Origin: Chrysochromulina tobinii | Taxonomy: Eukaryota; Haptophyta; Prymnesiales; Chrysochromulinaceae | Direction of reading: 5' to 3' | DNA length: 24,114 nt | Assembly: GCA_001275005.1 (NCBI GenBank) | Contig: JWZX01001376.1 | Coordinates: 1 to 24,114 of the forward strand | Shown here: piece by piece, positions 1-8,784 of the stretch | Numbering within the stretch: position 1 is the first letter of the stretch | Layout: the number at the start of each line of letters is the position of its first letter | Notes under the pieces: generated by a model | Databases searched by the model: none | The model's input: the letters and a program-made list of their open reading frames with translations, nothing else | Told to the model about the DNA's origin: nothing | Translations under genes and position numbers: made by a program

Positions 1-60
1 CAAACCACTTTGGGCTGGTCCGGACCGCTTTTCCAGGTTCAAACCACGAAAACCTGGTCC
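1..60. repeat. Two direct copies of a 39-bp-spaced motif
   Basis: The pattern CAAACCAC, six bases, CTGGTCC occurs at 1-21 and again at 40-60. A GGTCCGGACC palindrome lies between them. It sits beyond the 3' end of the zinc-finger gene and may continue outside the window. No function is evident. Confidence 0.5.
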
Positions 61-175
61 ATCCCTATTTTTTCCCGGTTGCTAAGTCACACCTCATCAT
101 TTTGTGCAGCCAAAGCTTCGGCAGCCTCCATACTGGCCATCCGCCGTTGTACCCAGTGGTCATGTCGCTCGTCCT

Positions 176-1743
176 CGAGCAGGAGAGCCCGCCGGCGCCC
201 CTCTTGGCGTTGGTCCACGGCTTGGGCGCCCATCATGGCGCCCAAGCTCGGAGTCTCAATGCGGCTCTCATCAGGCGGCGCCGCCCATTGCGATTACTGC
301 CATCCTCGCCCTCTGCTCCCAGCCCCATCCCCCGATGCCAGCGAGTATCGTCAAGTTCCTCTTCCTCCGAGAGCTCTCGTTTTTGTTGGCGCTCGGCCGC
401 CGTTCCAGACGAACGGTCGGATTCTACTTTGGTCGTCCAAATAAATTGGCGGGCCGTCGACAGTCGGTGAGAATTGGCCTCTGAGGCGGTGTCGCCGCCG
501 ATCGGCCACATCGTGTCCTGTTTCAGTCCGCCGAATACATGCACGTGCCCAACTCGCCCGAGCAGCCTCTGTGTCGTCAGATGCTTCCTGAGCTGCTTGG
601 CCTTGGAAAAGGCGACGCCACAAGTGCATGCATGTTTCTGATGCTTCGCCTTCTTACCGAGCAGGAGAGCCCGCCGGCGCCCCTCTTGGCGTTGGTCCAC
701 GGCTTGGGCGCCCATCATGGCGCCCATGCTCGGAGTCTCATTGCGGCTCTCATCAGGCGGCGCCGCCCATCGATTACCGCCATCCTCGCCCTCTGCTCCC
801 AGCCCCAACCCCCGATGCTTCCCCCCGCCCCCCGCCGCCGCCAGCGTCGCGGTGCCGCCACCGCCACCGCCGTAGCCTACGGCAGCGATGGGGCTGGCGA
901 TGCCGCCCTCTTGCAGGGGGGTACCCGTGCCGCCCCACCCCATCTGCACGAGTAGCCTGTGCCCAAATCCGGACGCGATCGGCTGCGCAGCGATCGCCGC
1001 CGCCTCCGAGAGCTCTCGTTTTCGTTGGCGCTTGGCCGCGTCAGCCGTTACAGACACCGTTACAGACGCCTCGTCCCGTAGCAATGACGCATCCGAACGG
1101 TCAGCCGTTCCAGACGAACAAGGAGCCGATCGAGACAACGACCGTGCCTTGGTCGGCAGGGATGCGCTGCCGCCAGCGCCCGCGGATGCGGCGGCCACTG
1201 GCGTCGGGCCGCGTGCGCACAGGTCGCGGACTGCCGGCTGCGTCATCTGAGGCCACGGCTGGGGCGGCCACGGCTGGGGCGGCCACGGCTGGTGCGGCCA
1301 TTGCTGATGCGGCCATTGCTGATGCGGCCACGGCTGGTGCGGCCACAACGGCCAGATTTGCTGCGACAGTGGCCAGCCCTGCATCGTCGTTGGAGGCCAG
1401 CTCTGGTGGAGCAGACCAGGGGCGGGTTGGTACAGCGCTGGCTGGTAAGCCGCCGCGGGAGGCATCTGCGACATGCCATACGCGCCCGCTGGCATCTCGC
1501 CACGGTCGGGTTCTACCTTGGTCGTCCAATTAAATTGGTGGGCCGTCGGCAGTCGGTGAGAAGCGGCCTCTGAGGCGGTGTCGCCGCCGATCGGCCACAT
1601 CGTGTCCTGTTTCAGTCCGCCGAACACATGCACGTGCCCAACTCGCCCGAGCAGCCTCTGTGTCGTCAGATGCTTCCTGAGCTGCTTGGCCTTGGAAAAG
1701 GCGACGCCACAAGTGCATGCATATTTCTGATGCTTCGCCTTCT
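176..1743. repeat. Unequal tandem duplication inside the zinc-finger gene
   Basis: Copy 1 (about 176-657) and copy 2 (about 658-1743) begin with the same GAGCAGGAGAGCCCGCC stretch. They end with the same roughly 245-bp block (410-655 and 1498-1743) that encodes the degenerate C2H2-like finger. Copy 2 is about 600 bp longer: it keeps Gly-rich, Ser/Ala-rich and Trp-Pro repeat segments that copy 1 lacks. A short GAGAGCTCTCGTTTT stretch near 368 and 1008 marks the shared middle. Copies differ by few substitutions, so the duplication looks recent. Confidence 0.85.
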
Positions 1744-2773
1744 TGCTCCTGAATCGCACGGTAGCCTTCGCCACAAAGTATCCGGCCGGTGGCTGTGAAG
1801 CCGGTGGCTGTGAAGCCAAGAGATGGTGCTGTGCACACGTGGCCGCGCTCTGTGCGACTCGCTGGCTCGGTCTGTGCGGCGCTGGCTCCCTCCGTGCGTG
1901 GCGCTGGGCGGCGGCCTTGTGCGAAGCATAAGCTGCCCGATCGTATCCAGCAAGGCTCCAGCGTGCTCGGCCGCGCCGATCGTCCCGTAGGCGCTCTACC
2001 TGCCCACGCTCCACCAACCGCTCGAGGCACTCGTGCACGGCGCCGGTCGCGTAGTGTCGAGCGGTGGCTTTGCACGCAGCTTTACAAATGTTCTTGGCGA
2101 CGCGCCCTAAGCGCCCTCCAGGGTACCGTCGCAGCTCTCGCAGCACGTTCTCGTCCAGATCGCGGCCCTCGCGCGAGCGGTGAGGATGGGCGAGCTCGCA
2201 CTCGATCAAGTCGCATCGACACAGGTGGGCGGTCCCCAATTGGGAAGAGGCGGTGCGTCCGTGGAAGAAGCTACACGTGGCACGAAAGGCGCAGCCGTCG
2301 CGGAAGCGACACGGCTCTGGATGTCGCGGGCCAACCTCCTCCTCTTCCTCCGCCGCCGCCGCCGCCGCCTCATCCTCCTCGTCGTCCTCCTCCTCTTCGT
2401 CTTCTACTTCCTCAATTTCATCGTCGTCCTCGTCTTCATCGTCCGACAGCGGGTCCGCCGAGTCGCCATCGTCGTCCTCCTCAGCATCTCCGCTCCTGCC
2501 CTCGCACCCATCGGATTCCAATGGCCGCTCTTCTTGTTGATCCCGTGAAGGCTTGTGCTGGGCCCCTGTGAAGGTGGTGCGTTGACGTTCTTTCCACAGT
2601 GGAATTGAACACGTTGACTCTTCTTCGGTCGCATAAAACGTCCAGCGCTCTTCCCCCTCAACTTGGGTGGCCCGCACGATAGCCTCCTCAAGGCGCGGGC
2701 GGGAGTGCAGGGCGGGAGGCTGTGGCTGACAAGTCAAGTCAAGTAGTGAATTCCTAGAATTGACGATCTGCAC
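233..2773 (-). CDS. CCCH zinc-finger protein with acidic region and duplicated C-terminal half (5' end unresolved)
   Basis: The frame is open for 846 codons. Numbering from codon 2773, residues 95-147 are strongly acidic (Asp/Glu runs with an Ala block). A canonical CCCH finger follows (C155-x5-C161-x5-C167-x3-H171) and a second Cys/His cluster (C185, C187, C192, H196). CCCH fingers usually bind RNA, so an RNA-binding role is likely but inferred. Residues about 205-275 look like a small winged-helix-type segment. A block containing YACTCGVAFSKAKQLRKHL resembles a C2H2 finger that lacks its final His, and occurs twice. Between the copies lie Trp-Pro-His/Gln repeats, Ser/Ala-rich and Gly-rich stretches. 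The first codon is GTG, a stop lies just upstream at 2795-2797, and no ATG occurs before the CCCH finger, so an upstream exon or a sequence error must be assumed. The C-terminus is probably altered by a 2-bp indel near 290; the other frame stays open to a stop at 87-89. Confidence 0.55.
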   Translation of the reverse strand: MQIVNSRNSLLDLTCQPQPPALHSRPRLEEAIVRATQVEGEERWTFYATEEESTCSIPLWKERQRTTFTGAQHKPSRDQQEERPLESDGCEGRSGDAEEDDDGDSADPLSDDEDEDDDEIEEVEDEEEEDDEEDEAAAAAAEEEEEVGPRHPEPCRFRDGCAFRATCSFFHGRTASSQLGTAHLCRCDLIECELAHPHRSREGRDLDENVLRELRRYPGGRLGRVAKNICKAACKATARHYATGAVHECLERLVERGQVERLRDDRRGRARWSLAGYDRAAYASHKAAAQRHARREPAPHRPSQRVAQSAATCAQHHLLASQPPASQPPAGYFVAKATVRFRSKKAKHQKYACTCGVAFSKAKQLRKHLTTQRLLGRVGHVHVFGGLKQDTMWPIGGDTASEAASHRLPTAHQFNWTTKVEPDRGEMPAGAYGMSQMPPAAAYQPALYQPAPGLLHQSWPPTTMQGWPLSQQIWPLWPHQPWPHQQWPHQQWPHQPWPPQPWPPQPWPQMTQPAVRDLCARGPTPVAAASAGAGGSASLPTKARSLSRSAPCSSGTADRSDASLLRDEASVTVSVTADAAKRQRKRELSEAAAIAAQPIASGFGHRLLVQMGWGGTGTPLQEGGIASPIAAVGYGGGGGGTATLAAAGGGGKHRGLGLGAEGEDGGNRWAAPPDESRNETPSMGAMMGAQAVDQRQEGRRRALLLGKKAKHQKHACTCGVAFSKAKQLRKHLTTQRLLGRVGHVHVFGGLKQDTMWPIGGDTASEANSHRLSTARQFIWTTKVESDRSSGTAAERQQKRELSEEEELDDTRWHRGMGLGAEGEDGSNRNGRRRLMRAALRLRAWAP
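1251..1340. repeat. 15-bp tandem repeat, six units
   Basis: Six consecutive 15-base units of the form GGCCA(C/T)(G/T)GCTG(G/A)(G/T)GC encode the Trp-Pro-(His/Pro)-Gln-(Pro/Gln) repeats of the minus-strand zinc-finger protein. The reading frame is kept in every unit. Confidence 0.85.
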
Positions 2774-2901
2774 CAGAGTCGTCGATAAATCATCTTACAT
2801 TTTTGAACAACTTGACCTTTTGATCGGCGTGTTGCTTACATGTACTTAGATTTTGACGAAACCCTCCGTAATTACTGTAATTACTGTGGGTTTTCGTTCC
2901 C
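2774..2901. promoter_or_regulatory. Short AT-rich spacer between divergent genes
   Basis: This 128-bp stretch is clearly AT-richer than its surroundings and lies between the 5' ends of the minus-strand zinc-finger frame and the plus-strand TIR receptor. It is the obvious place for a shared bidirectional promoter. No convincing TATA box is visible. It includes CTGTAATTACTGTGG and neighbouring TAATTACTG repeats near 2868-2890. Confidence 0.4.
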
Positions 2902-5900
2902 ATGAAGTGGCGCATGATGGGTGCAACTGAGGTCGCACGCCCGGCGTGCATGCGAGCAATGCTCATCATAGTCGTGTCCATGCCACACATCACTATGGGC
3001 CAAAAAAGCAGTGGGGGCTCGCCAGCACCGGTGCAGATCTGCACGGACGCCTCTTCCTGTGCAACCTCAGACGGTCACTGCGATGACGGCGGACCCGGAT
3101 CTGAGTACAATGCCTGTAACCTCGGCACCGACTGCATCGATTGTGGCCCTCGTATGATTATCTGCACGAATACCTGCGTTACCTCCTCAGACGGCGCCTG
3201 TGACGACGGCGGATCCGGAACCGAATTCACTGCCTGCAGCTTCGGCACTGACTGCACCGATTGCGGGGCTCGCACAGCCCGGCCTTCCCCCCCCCCGATG
3301 CCAGCGCGCCCACCGTGGCCACCCACCACCCCAGACGGCTCCTGTGCCCACCTGACCTTTGACGGAACGTCCGCCTCCGACGTCAGCGTGATGGCGACCG
3401 AGCCGATCTATTCGCAGACGGAAGGTGTCACCTTCGCCTCCTGGGTCAAGCGCACAAACGTCAGCGCGAATGCCGAGCGCATGGACGAGACGATGTTCGA
3501 CTTTGGTGACCAGCTCGAGCTGATTTTCGATGCTTTCCCCAGTTGGGAGAGTAGCGCAGTGTGCTGCTACCCGATGAGGTACAGCTACTATAACGGGTGG
3601 ACACCAGTTCCCCTTGGCGTCAACGTGCCCATGGGGAACGGCACGTTTCTTGCCAACACGTGGGTGCACGTCGCGGTGACCCACACTCTGGCGGACGCCC
3701 CGCAATCGTCACCCTCGCCACCGCGAACACCGCCCTCGGCACTGAGCTGCACGGAGACGTGCTCTTACACCTCAGATGACCACTGCGACGATGGTGGACC
3801 CGGAGCGGAGTTTTCGGGCTGCGGACTTGGCACAGACTGCACCGACTGCGGCTCTCGAGCGTCGACTCCGCCGCCCACGGCAGTGAGGAGCGGCGTCATC
3901 ACCGTCTACTGGGACGGCATCGTCAAGGCGAGAGCCTTCGGGATGCCACTTCCGGTCTCAGTGCCACGCAGCAATCTGTACGTGGGCCACTCGGCATCAA
4001 CCAACCAACCTCGGTTCCAGGGCGCGATGCGCGATTTCCGCGTCTTCAACTATGCCCTCACGAGCGCAGAGCTCGACGGTCTGCGCACCACGGGGGTGTT
4101 GCCGTCGCGCGGGCCACCGATCCTAGTCGCCGGCTGCCCCACACCGCCCTCGCCGCCAGCACCACCCGAACTTCCCACGCCGCCCACACCGCCGCCCTCA
4201 CCGCCACTGCCGCCAGCGCCGCCAGCGCGCCCACCGTGGCCGCCCACCACCCCAGGCGGCTCCTGTGCTGAGCTGAGCTTTGACGGCACATCCGCCTCTG
4301 ATGTGTATGCCGTCGCGACCAAACGAATCGTCTCTCCAAATCAGGGTGTCACGTTCGCCGCCTGGGTCAAGCGCGCAAGGCCGCGCGGGCCGATGAGACG
4401 CGTGTTTGAGCCGATGCTCGATTTTGCCAACGGCGCGCTCCTCAACAGCGTGATGATTGTCTTTGATGCCGACACTACTTCATTTCCTCTTGGGACCTCC
4501 ACCTGCTGCAATCCGATGGCATACTGGGCCTTTGATACTAATGGGATCCCAATCGGCGGCGCTTTGGTACCCGTCATTAGAGTCTTTCCCCACAACACGT
4601 GGGTGCACGTCGCGGTGACACACACTTCGAACGGCGTCATCACCATCTACTGGGACGGCGTCGTCGAGGCGAACTCTTTTCAGCAGCCCCTTCCAGACTC
4701 GGGGCCGCGCTCGGGCCTCTTCGTTGGCCATACACACTCCCGCGACGACCCACTATTTGGCGCCACCCCCCATTTTGAGGGCGCGATGCGCGACCTTAAC
4801 GTCTTCAACTATGCCCTCACGAGCGCAGAGCTCGACGCTCTGCGCACCACGGGGATGCTGCCGTCGCGCGGGGCGCCGATCCTCGTCGCCGGCTGCCCCA
4901 CACCGCCCTCGATGCCGCCCCCTAGCGCTCCCCCGCCGCCCTGGTACGCTCACACCTGCGACAGAGGCTACGAGCACCTTCAATACCCGTCTGGAAGCTG
5001 CAGAGCCTGTGAGCCAGGTTCCTACCAGTCCGAAGTGATTGTTTCCGTAGCGACAGGCACGGCGAGTGGGATCGGCCAGCGCGGTTGGCAGTCGTGCGTC
5101 GAGTGTAATGAAGGCTCCCTGCAACCCTTGGCTGCGCAGGCCACTTGCCTCCCCTGCCCTGCGCAAGGCATCAATTGCGCCCGCCAGGCACACGTGGATG
5201 TGCTGCCGAGCTGGTACCGCCGCACGCCGCTTCACTGGAACGAGAGCATCGTGGCGTTTCGTTGCCCGATGACTTCCACGTGCCTCGGTGGCGAGCAGCC
5301 TGGCAACTACTCGTGCGCGCGGGGCAGCACGGGCGCGCTGTGCGGCATCTGCGAGGACGGGTACCGAAAGGGGCGAGAGCGCTGCGAGATTTGTGCCGAG
5401 GACGTCGAGAGCGTCGCCGTCGTCTTCTCGTCCGTCTACTTTCTGGTCGTGCTCGGTGTGCTCGCATGTGCAGTCGTCTACATCTGCACGTGGCGGGGGA
5501 GGACGGCGTATGTTCGCGTGAGCACCGCTGCTGACGCCGCCGCCGACGGCGACGACGACGACGAAATGGGCGGCGGCAGCGGCGGCGGCGCCAGGTGTCG
5601 CTCGTGTCTGATGGGCCGCCGCCTCAATCGGGTTGGGTGGCTCCTCCGTCGACACAGCACCATCGTCGCCACGTACGCCAAAATCGTCGTGGGCTTCTCT
5701 CAGTGCCTTGGCGCCTTCCGCAGCTTCACGCGTGTGCGTTTACCCGAGCCGTTCGCGACGTTCATCTCGTGGTTGGACGTGCTGAACATCGACTTTGCCC
5801 AGATCCTATCGATTGAGTGTGCCACCGGCCAGCGGCTCGGGTTCGTCTACGAGCTCGGAGGCATCATCATCCAGCCGCTCTTCGGCCTGCTGGGGGTTCT

Positions 5901-8454
5901 CTTGCTTGGTACCTTTGTTTGGCTCTGCCGCCCGCCTGATGGGGAGCGCCGATGCTTCCTGAGCCTTTCTTCGCTGCTCGGTCAGCCCCAGATCACCAAC
6001 CTGCTCTTTTGGGTACTGCTCGTCCTCTACTCGTCGGTCTGCCAGTGCACCGCGTCCGCCTTCGTGTGCCTGCCGTACTACGAGCATTCGCTCCTTGCGC
6101 AGGACGCCTCGATCGTGTGCTACACGTCGCTCGATTGGCAGGTCGGCGCAGGTCTCTCTGTGGCCGCCATGCTCATCTTCTGTGTCGGCCTGCCGATGGG
6201 GCTACTCTTATGGACGCGAAAGTACCGGCAGGGCAGTGCAGTTGAGCAGGAGCGCGTCGCGATCCTGCTGGTGAGCTACCACGACCACGCGTGGTTCTTC
6301 GAGGCGTTCGACCTGCTACGCAAGTGGCTTCTCTCCGCCGTGGTCCTCCTCGTATATCCCAACACCCAGTGGCAGCTCGTCTTTGGCGCCTTCATCACGA
6401 GCGCCGCGGTGGGCGTCAATCTCGTACTTCAGCCATACAAAGAGCGTTTGTGCGGCGTCGCGGCCAGTGCGGCGCTCTTCCAGCTGCAGGCGACTTACAT
6501 CATCGCGCTCGCCTTCTACACTGAAGAGAACGAGTCCGTCCTTACCGACACGGGTGACATTGCCGCGGGCTCCATCCTCGTGCTGATCAACATTGCCTGC
6601 TTCGTCCTCTTTTTGGCGTACCTCGTGCACGCCTCGGCCAACGCCGTCGTCGACGTCGGCTCCATCAGCGCCACTCCCACCACCGTGTGGCCCCTCGGAA
6701 AGGGCGCTGCCGTGGGCTCAATGGCGCTGACCAGGCCGCAGTCCACCACGGCGCAGCTGTCCAAGGCGGAGGCACCAACGGGCAGCCAGTACGCGTGCTT
6801 CCTCTCGCACTACAAGCAAGAGGCAGGCAGCGACGCGCGATACCTGGCCGACATCATGACGCGCATGCTGGGCGGCACTCCCGTCTTTCTCGACAGCTCG
6901 GCGCTCTCGGATCTGCGAACCCTCTTCACGCACGGCGTGCACCGCTCCGATGCCCTAGTGCTGCTTGCGACGGAGCACGTTCTGCTGCGCTCCTGGTGCC
7001 TGATCGAGATCTTCGAGGCCGTGATGCAGAAGAAGCCGGTGCTGTACATGGCCATCGCTGGCAAAGGCTTCACCATTCAAAAGGCGCGCACCCTGCTCTC
7101 AAGGTTTGAGGACGAGCTTGCGGATCACTCGCCCTCAACGGCGGCGGAGCTGCTCGAGTACTTTGCGTCGGCCTCGAGCGTCGAGCGGAACGGCAAGGTC
7201 TCGATTGGCATGCTAGCGAATACCGTGCTCTCTTCGCTGCCAACGTCCGAGCATGCAATGTTCACGCTCAACCTGCACCTCACGGACAACCGCATTGCGG
7301 CCGACGTGATCGATTTGATCGAGGCCATGGCCGAGCGTACCGGTAGGAAGCTCCTGTGGAAGAATCGCGTGCCGCTCGACACAGGCCGCTCGAGTTTGGC
7401 CCCGGGGGGCTTGCACGCGAGCGGCGTACGCAACTCTCATGAGCATACGATGGTGCCGTCCACAAGAGGTGGGCGAGGGCGGGCCGAGGCGCCACACAAA
7501 TGGTTCTTGTGCCACCACCGTGAGAAGGCGATGGTGCACGCACGCTCGATGCATTCATGGCTGAGCTCCCTTCTGCACGAGCCGACGTTCCTCAACGATG
7601 CTTCCTTGGAGCCAGCTCAGATCGACTCCGACGTCCGATTGGCTGCTCAGCCAAATTCTGAGCAGCTGCTCCGCGTGGCGCTCGAAGAGGTGCGCGCGGC
7701 CAAGGCTGTGCTCCTCTTCCTCACGGAGGGCTGCCTGCTGCGTCCATGGCTGCTCCTCGAGTGCTACGTGGCCTGCGTGCACGGGGTGCCTCTAGTGCCG
7801 CTGATGGTCACGGGCGGCCAGTACGACTACGCAGCCGCGCGCCAGACGCTCGCCAATCTGCGCCAGACACTCGACGAGCAGAACCCCGGCGCATCGGCAG
7901 TCCTCGAGGTGGCGCTCGAGACCATGGGCGCGTCCTTGGATGATCTTCAGGAAAAGCTTCACGGGACCATCCCCCACCTGATCGCGCTGCCCTTCTCACC
8001 CAATGACACGGCCAACGCCATGCTCGCCCTCGTCCAAGATATTGTGGAGCGTGTATCCAAGGCTGGGGCTGGTGGCGCTTCCGCCCCCCCGAAGTTGCCG
8101 CCGCCCAAAGCATCCCCAGCAGCTCGCTCCTTTCGTCTTGAGATCAGGAAACGAGGTAGCAGACGCAGTGGCGCCAAAAGTGAGGCTTTGGCCAACAGTG
8201 TGACTATGGCCAACAGTGAGGCTATGGCAAGCAGTGAGGCCATGGCAAGCAGTGAGGCCATGGCAAGCACCAGTCCGGCAAAGGAGGCGAGCTCAGACAG
8301 GAACAAGGGCTCCGCGGAAGGCGCAAAGAGCGCGAAGACAATGCCCGGGATCGAACTTGACTCGCAGGTGGAGTCGGCGGAGGAGGTGCATGAGGCTCAA
8401 CGCATGGCGCGCGAGAAGTCGTCCGACCCTGCGATTTCTGACGAGGTGGTTTAG
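2902..8454 (+). CDS. LamG-type multi-pass membrane receptor with two cytoplasmic TIR domains
   Basis: This is an uninterrupted 1850-residue frame from an ATG; M17 at 2950 is an alternative start directly before the hydrophobic signal-peptide-like stretch (19-31). Order: two Cys-rich CDDGG modules (about 43-124); Pro-rich linker; LamG-like domain 1 (about 146-410), split by a third CDDGG module (263-329); Pro-rich linker; LamG-like domain 2 (about 452-660); Cys-rich stalk of ephrin-receptor/GCC2-GCC3 type (about 680-830); membrane helices near 838-862, 983-1011, 1032-1052, 1082-1104, 1138-1153, 1157-1179, 1191-1208 and 1219-1243. Then come TIR 1 (from about 1297, FLSHYK; SWCLIE with Glu1369) and TIR 2 (from about 1533; PWLLLE with Glu1620). 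TIR domains signal by assembly or by NAD+ cleavage, and this Glu is the usual catalytic position. The tail has Met-Ala-Ser-Glu repeats. A surface sensor is inferred; the ligand, possibly a glycan given LamG, is unknown. Confidence 0.85.
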   Translation: MKWRMMGATEVARPACMRAMLIIVVSMPHITMGQKSSGGSPAPVQICTDASSCATSDGHCDDGGPGSEYNACNLGTDCIDCGPRMIICTNTCVTSSDGACDDGGSGTEFTACSFGTDCTDCGARTARPSPPPMPARPPWPPTTPDGSCAHLTFDGTSASDVSVMATEPIYSQTEGVTFASWVKRTNVSANAERMDETMFDFGDQLELIFDAFPSWESSAVCCYPMRYSYYNGWTPVPLGVNVPMGNGTFLANTWVHVAVTHTLADAPQSSPSPPRTPPSALSCTETCSYTSDDHCDDGGPGAEFSGCGLGTDCTDCGSRASTPPPTAVRSGVITVYWDGIVKARAFGMPLPVSVPRSNLYVGHSASTNQPRFQGAMRDFRVFNYALTSAELDGLRTTGVLPSRGPPILVAGCPTPPSPPAPPELPTPPTPPPSPPLPPAPPARPPWPPTTPGGSCAELSFDGTSASDVYAVATKRIVSPNQGVTFAAWVKRARPRGPMRRVFEPMLDFANGALLNSVMIVFDADTTSFPLGTSTCCNPMAYWAFDTNGIPIGGALVPVIRVFPHNTWVHVAVTHTSNGVITIYWDGVVEANSFQQPLPDSGPRSGLFVGHTHSRDDPLFGATPHFEGAMRDLNVFNYALTSAELDALRTTGMLPSRGAPILVAGCPTPPSMPPPSAPPPPWYAHTCDRGYEHLQYPSGSCRACEPGSYQSEVIVSVATGTASGIGQRGWQSCVECNEGSLQPLAAQATCLPCPAQGINCARQAHVDVLPSWYRRTPLHWNESIVAFRCPMTSTCLGGEQPGNYSCARGSTGALCGICEDGYRKGRERCEICAEDVESVAVVFSSVYFLVVLGVLACAVVYICTWRGRTAYVRVSTAADAAADGDDDDEMGGGSGGGARCRSCLMGRRLNRVGWLLRRHSTIVATYAKIVVGFSQCLGAFRSFTRVRLPEPFATFISWLDVLNIDFAQILSIECATGQRLGFVYELGGIIIQPLFGLLGVLLLGTFVWLCRPPDGERRCFLSLSSLLGQPQITNLLFWVLLVLYSSVCQCTASAFVCLPYYEHSLLAQDASIVCYTSLDWQVGAGLSVAAMLIFCVGLPMGLLLWTRKYRQGSAVEQERVAILLVSYHDHAWFFEAFDLLRKWLLSAVVLLVYPNTQWQLVFGAFITSAAVGVNLVLQPYKERLCGVAASAALFQLQATYIIALAFYTEENESVLTDTGDIAAGSILVLINIACFVLFLAYLVHASANAVVDVGSISATPTTVWPLGKGAAVGSMALTRPQSTTAQLSKAEAPTGSQYACFLSHYKQEAGSDARYLADIMTRMLGGTPVFLDSSALSDLRTLFTHGVHRSDALVLLATEHVLLRSWCLIEIFEAVMQKKPVLYMAIAGKGFTIQKARTLLSRFEDELADHSPSTAAELLEYFASASSVERNGKVSIGMLANTVLSSLPTSEHAMFTLNLHLTDNRIAADVIDLIEAMAERTGRKLLWKNRVPLDTGRSSLAPGGLHASGVRNSHEHTMVPSTRGGRGRAEAPHKWFLCHHREKAMVHARSMHSWLSSLLHEPTFLNDASLEPAQIDSDVRLAAQPNSEQLLRVALEEVRAAKAVLLFLTEGCLLRPWLLLECYVACVHGVPLVPLMVTGGQYDYAAARQTLANLRQTLDEQNPGASAVLEVALETMGASLDDLQEKLHGTIPHLIALPFSPNDTANAMLALVQDIVERVSKAGAGGASAPPKLPPPKASPAARSFRLEIRKRGSRRSGAKSEALANSVTMANSEAMASSEAMASSEAMASTSPAKEASSDRNKGSAEGAKSAKTMPGIELDSQVESAEEVHEAQRMAREKSSDPAISDEVV
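3300..4890 (+). repeat. Tandem duplication of the linker plus LamG unit
   Basis: The Pro-rich linker and start of LamG (CCAGCGCGCCCACCGTGGCC near 3300 and again near 4225) and the LamG end (about 4049-4125 and 4809-4885) are nearly identical at DNA level. The middle of the domain has diverged more. The repeat unit is roughly 760-930 bp because copy 1 carries an extra 201 bp. This indicates an intragenic duplication with conserved ends. Confidence 0.75.
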
Positions 8455-8784
8455 TTGTCTTCAGGGGCGAGCGATGGAAAAGGGCGGTAGAGCGCTCGCT
8501 CCGGTTCCTGGGACGCGCACGCAGAGGCGGTCGTGAGCATGCATGCACATTTCGTCCTGAACTGATTAAGAGCTCCGCATCAAAGGCGTCCTCGTGTGTG
8601 CGCGGTGCACGGCAGGAACTTACTTCGCATGTACTCGAGTAGCGGTCTGAAGGTGTCGAGTCGAGTGGGGCATAACCGCACGCGACCGAGAATCACGCCA
8701 CAAACTGCGATCAAGAACATATACAATTCGAACATGACCCGGACGGGACAATACAACCGCACCAAAGCTGTCGTTAGGCGTGTT
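8455..8784. other. Spacer between convergent genes
   Basis: These 330 bp separate the stop of the TIR receptor (plus) from the stop of the hydrolase fusion (minus), so both 3' untranslated regions should lie here. No gene, tRNA or AATAAA signal was seen. A CTTACTTACATT stretch lies at the minus-gene side, and a similar TACTTACAT occurs just after the channel gene stop near 20993, so it could be part of a 3'-end signal. Confidence 0.5.

Noticed and set aside
2790-3044. Minus-strand 84-codon frame as a 5' exon of the zinc-finger gene
   Set aside because: It overlaps the signal peptide and first Cys-rich module of the TIR receptor antisense, and the only splice pairs linking it to the zinc-finger frame would need introns of about 20-35 nt.
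4753-5655. Minus-strand 300-codon open frame inside the TIR receptor gene
   Set aside because: It is antisense to well-conserved stalk and membrane segments, has Arg/Ala-rich composition typical of GC-rich shadows, and shows no domain.
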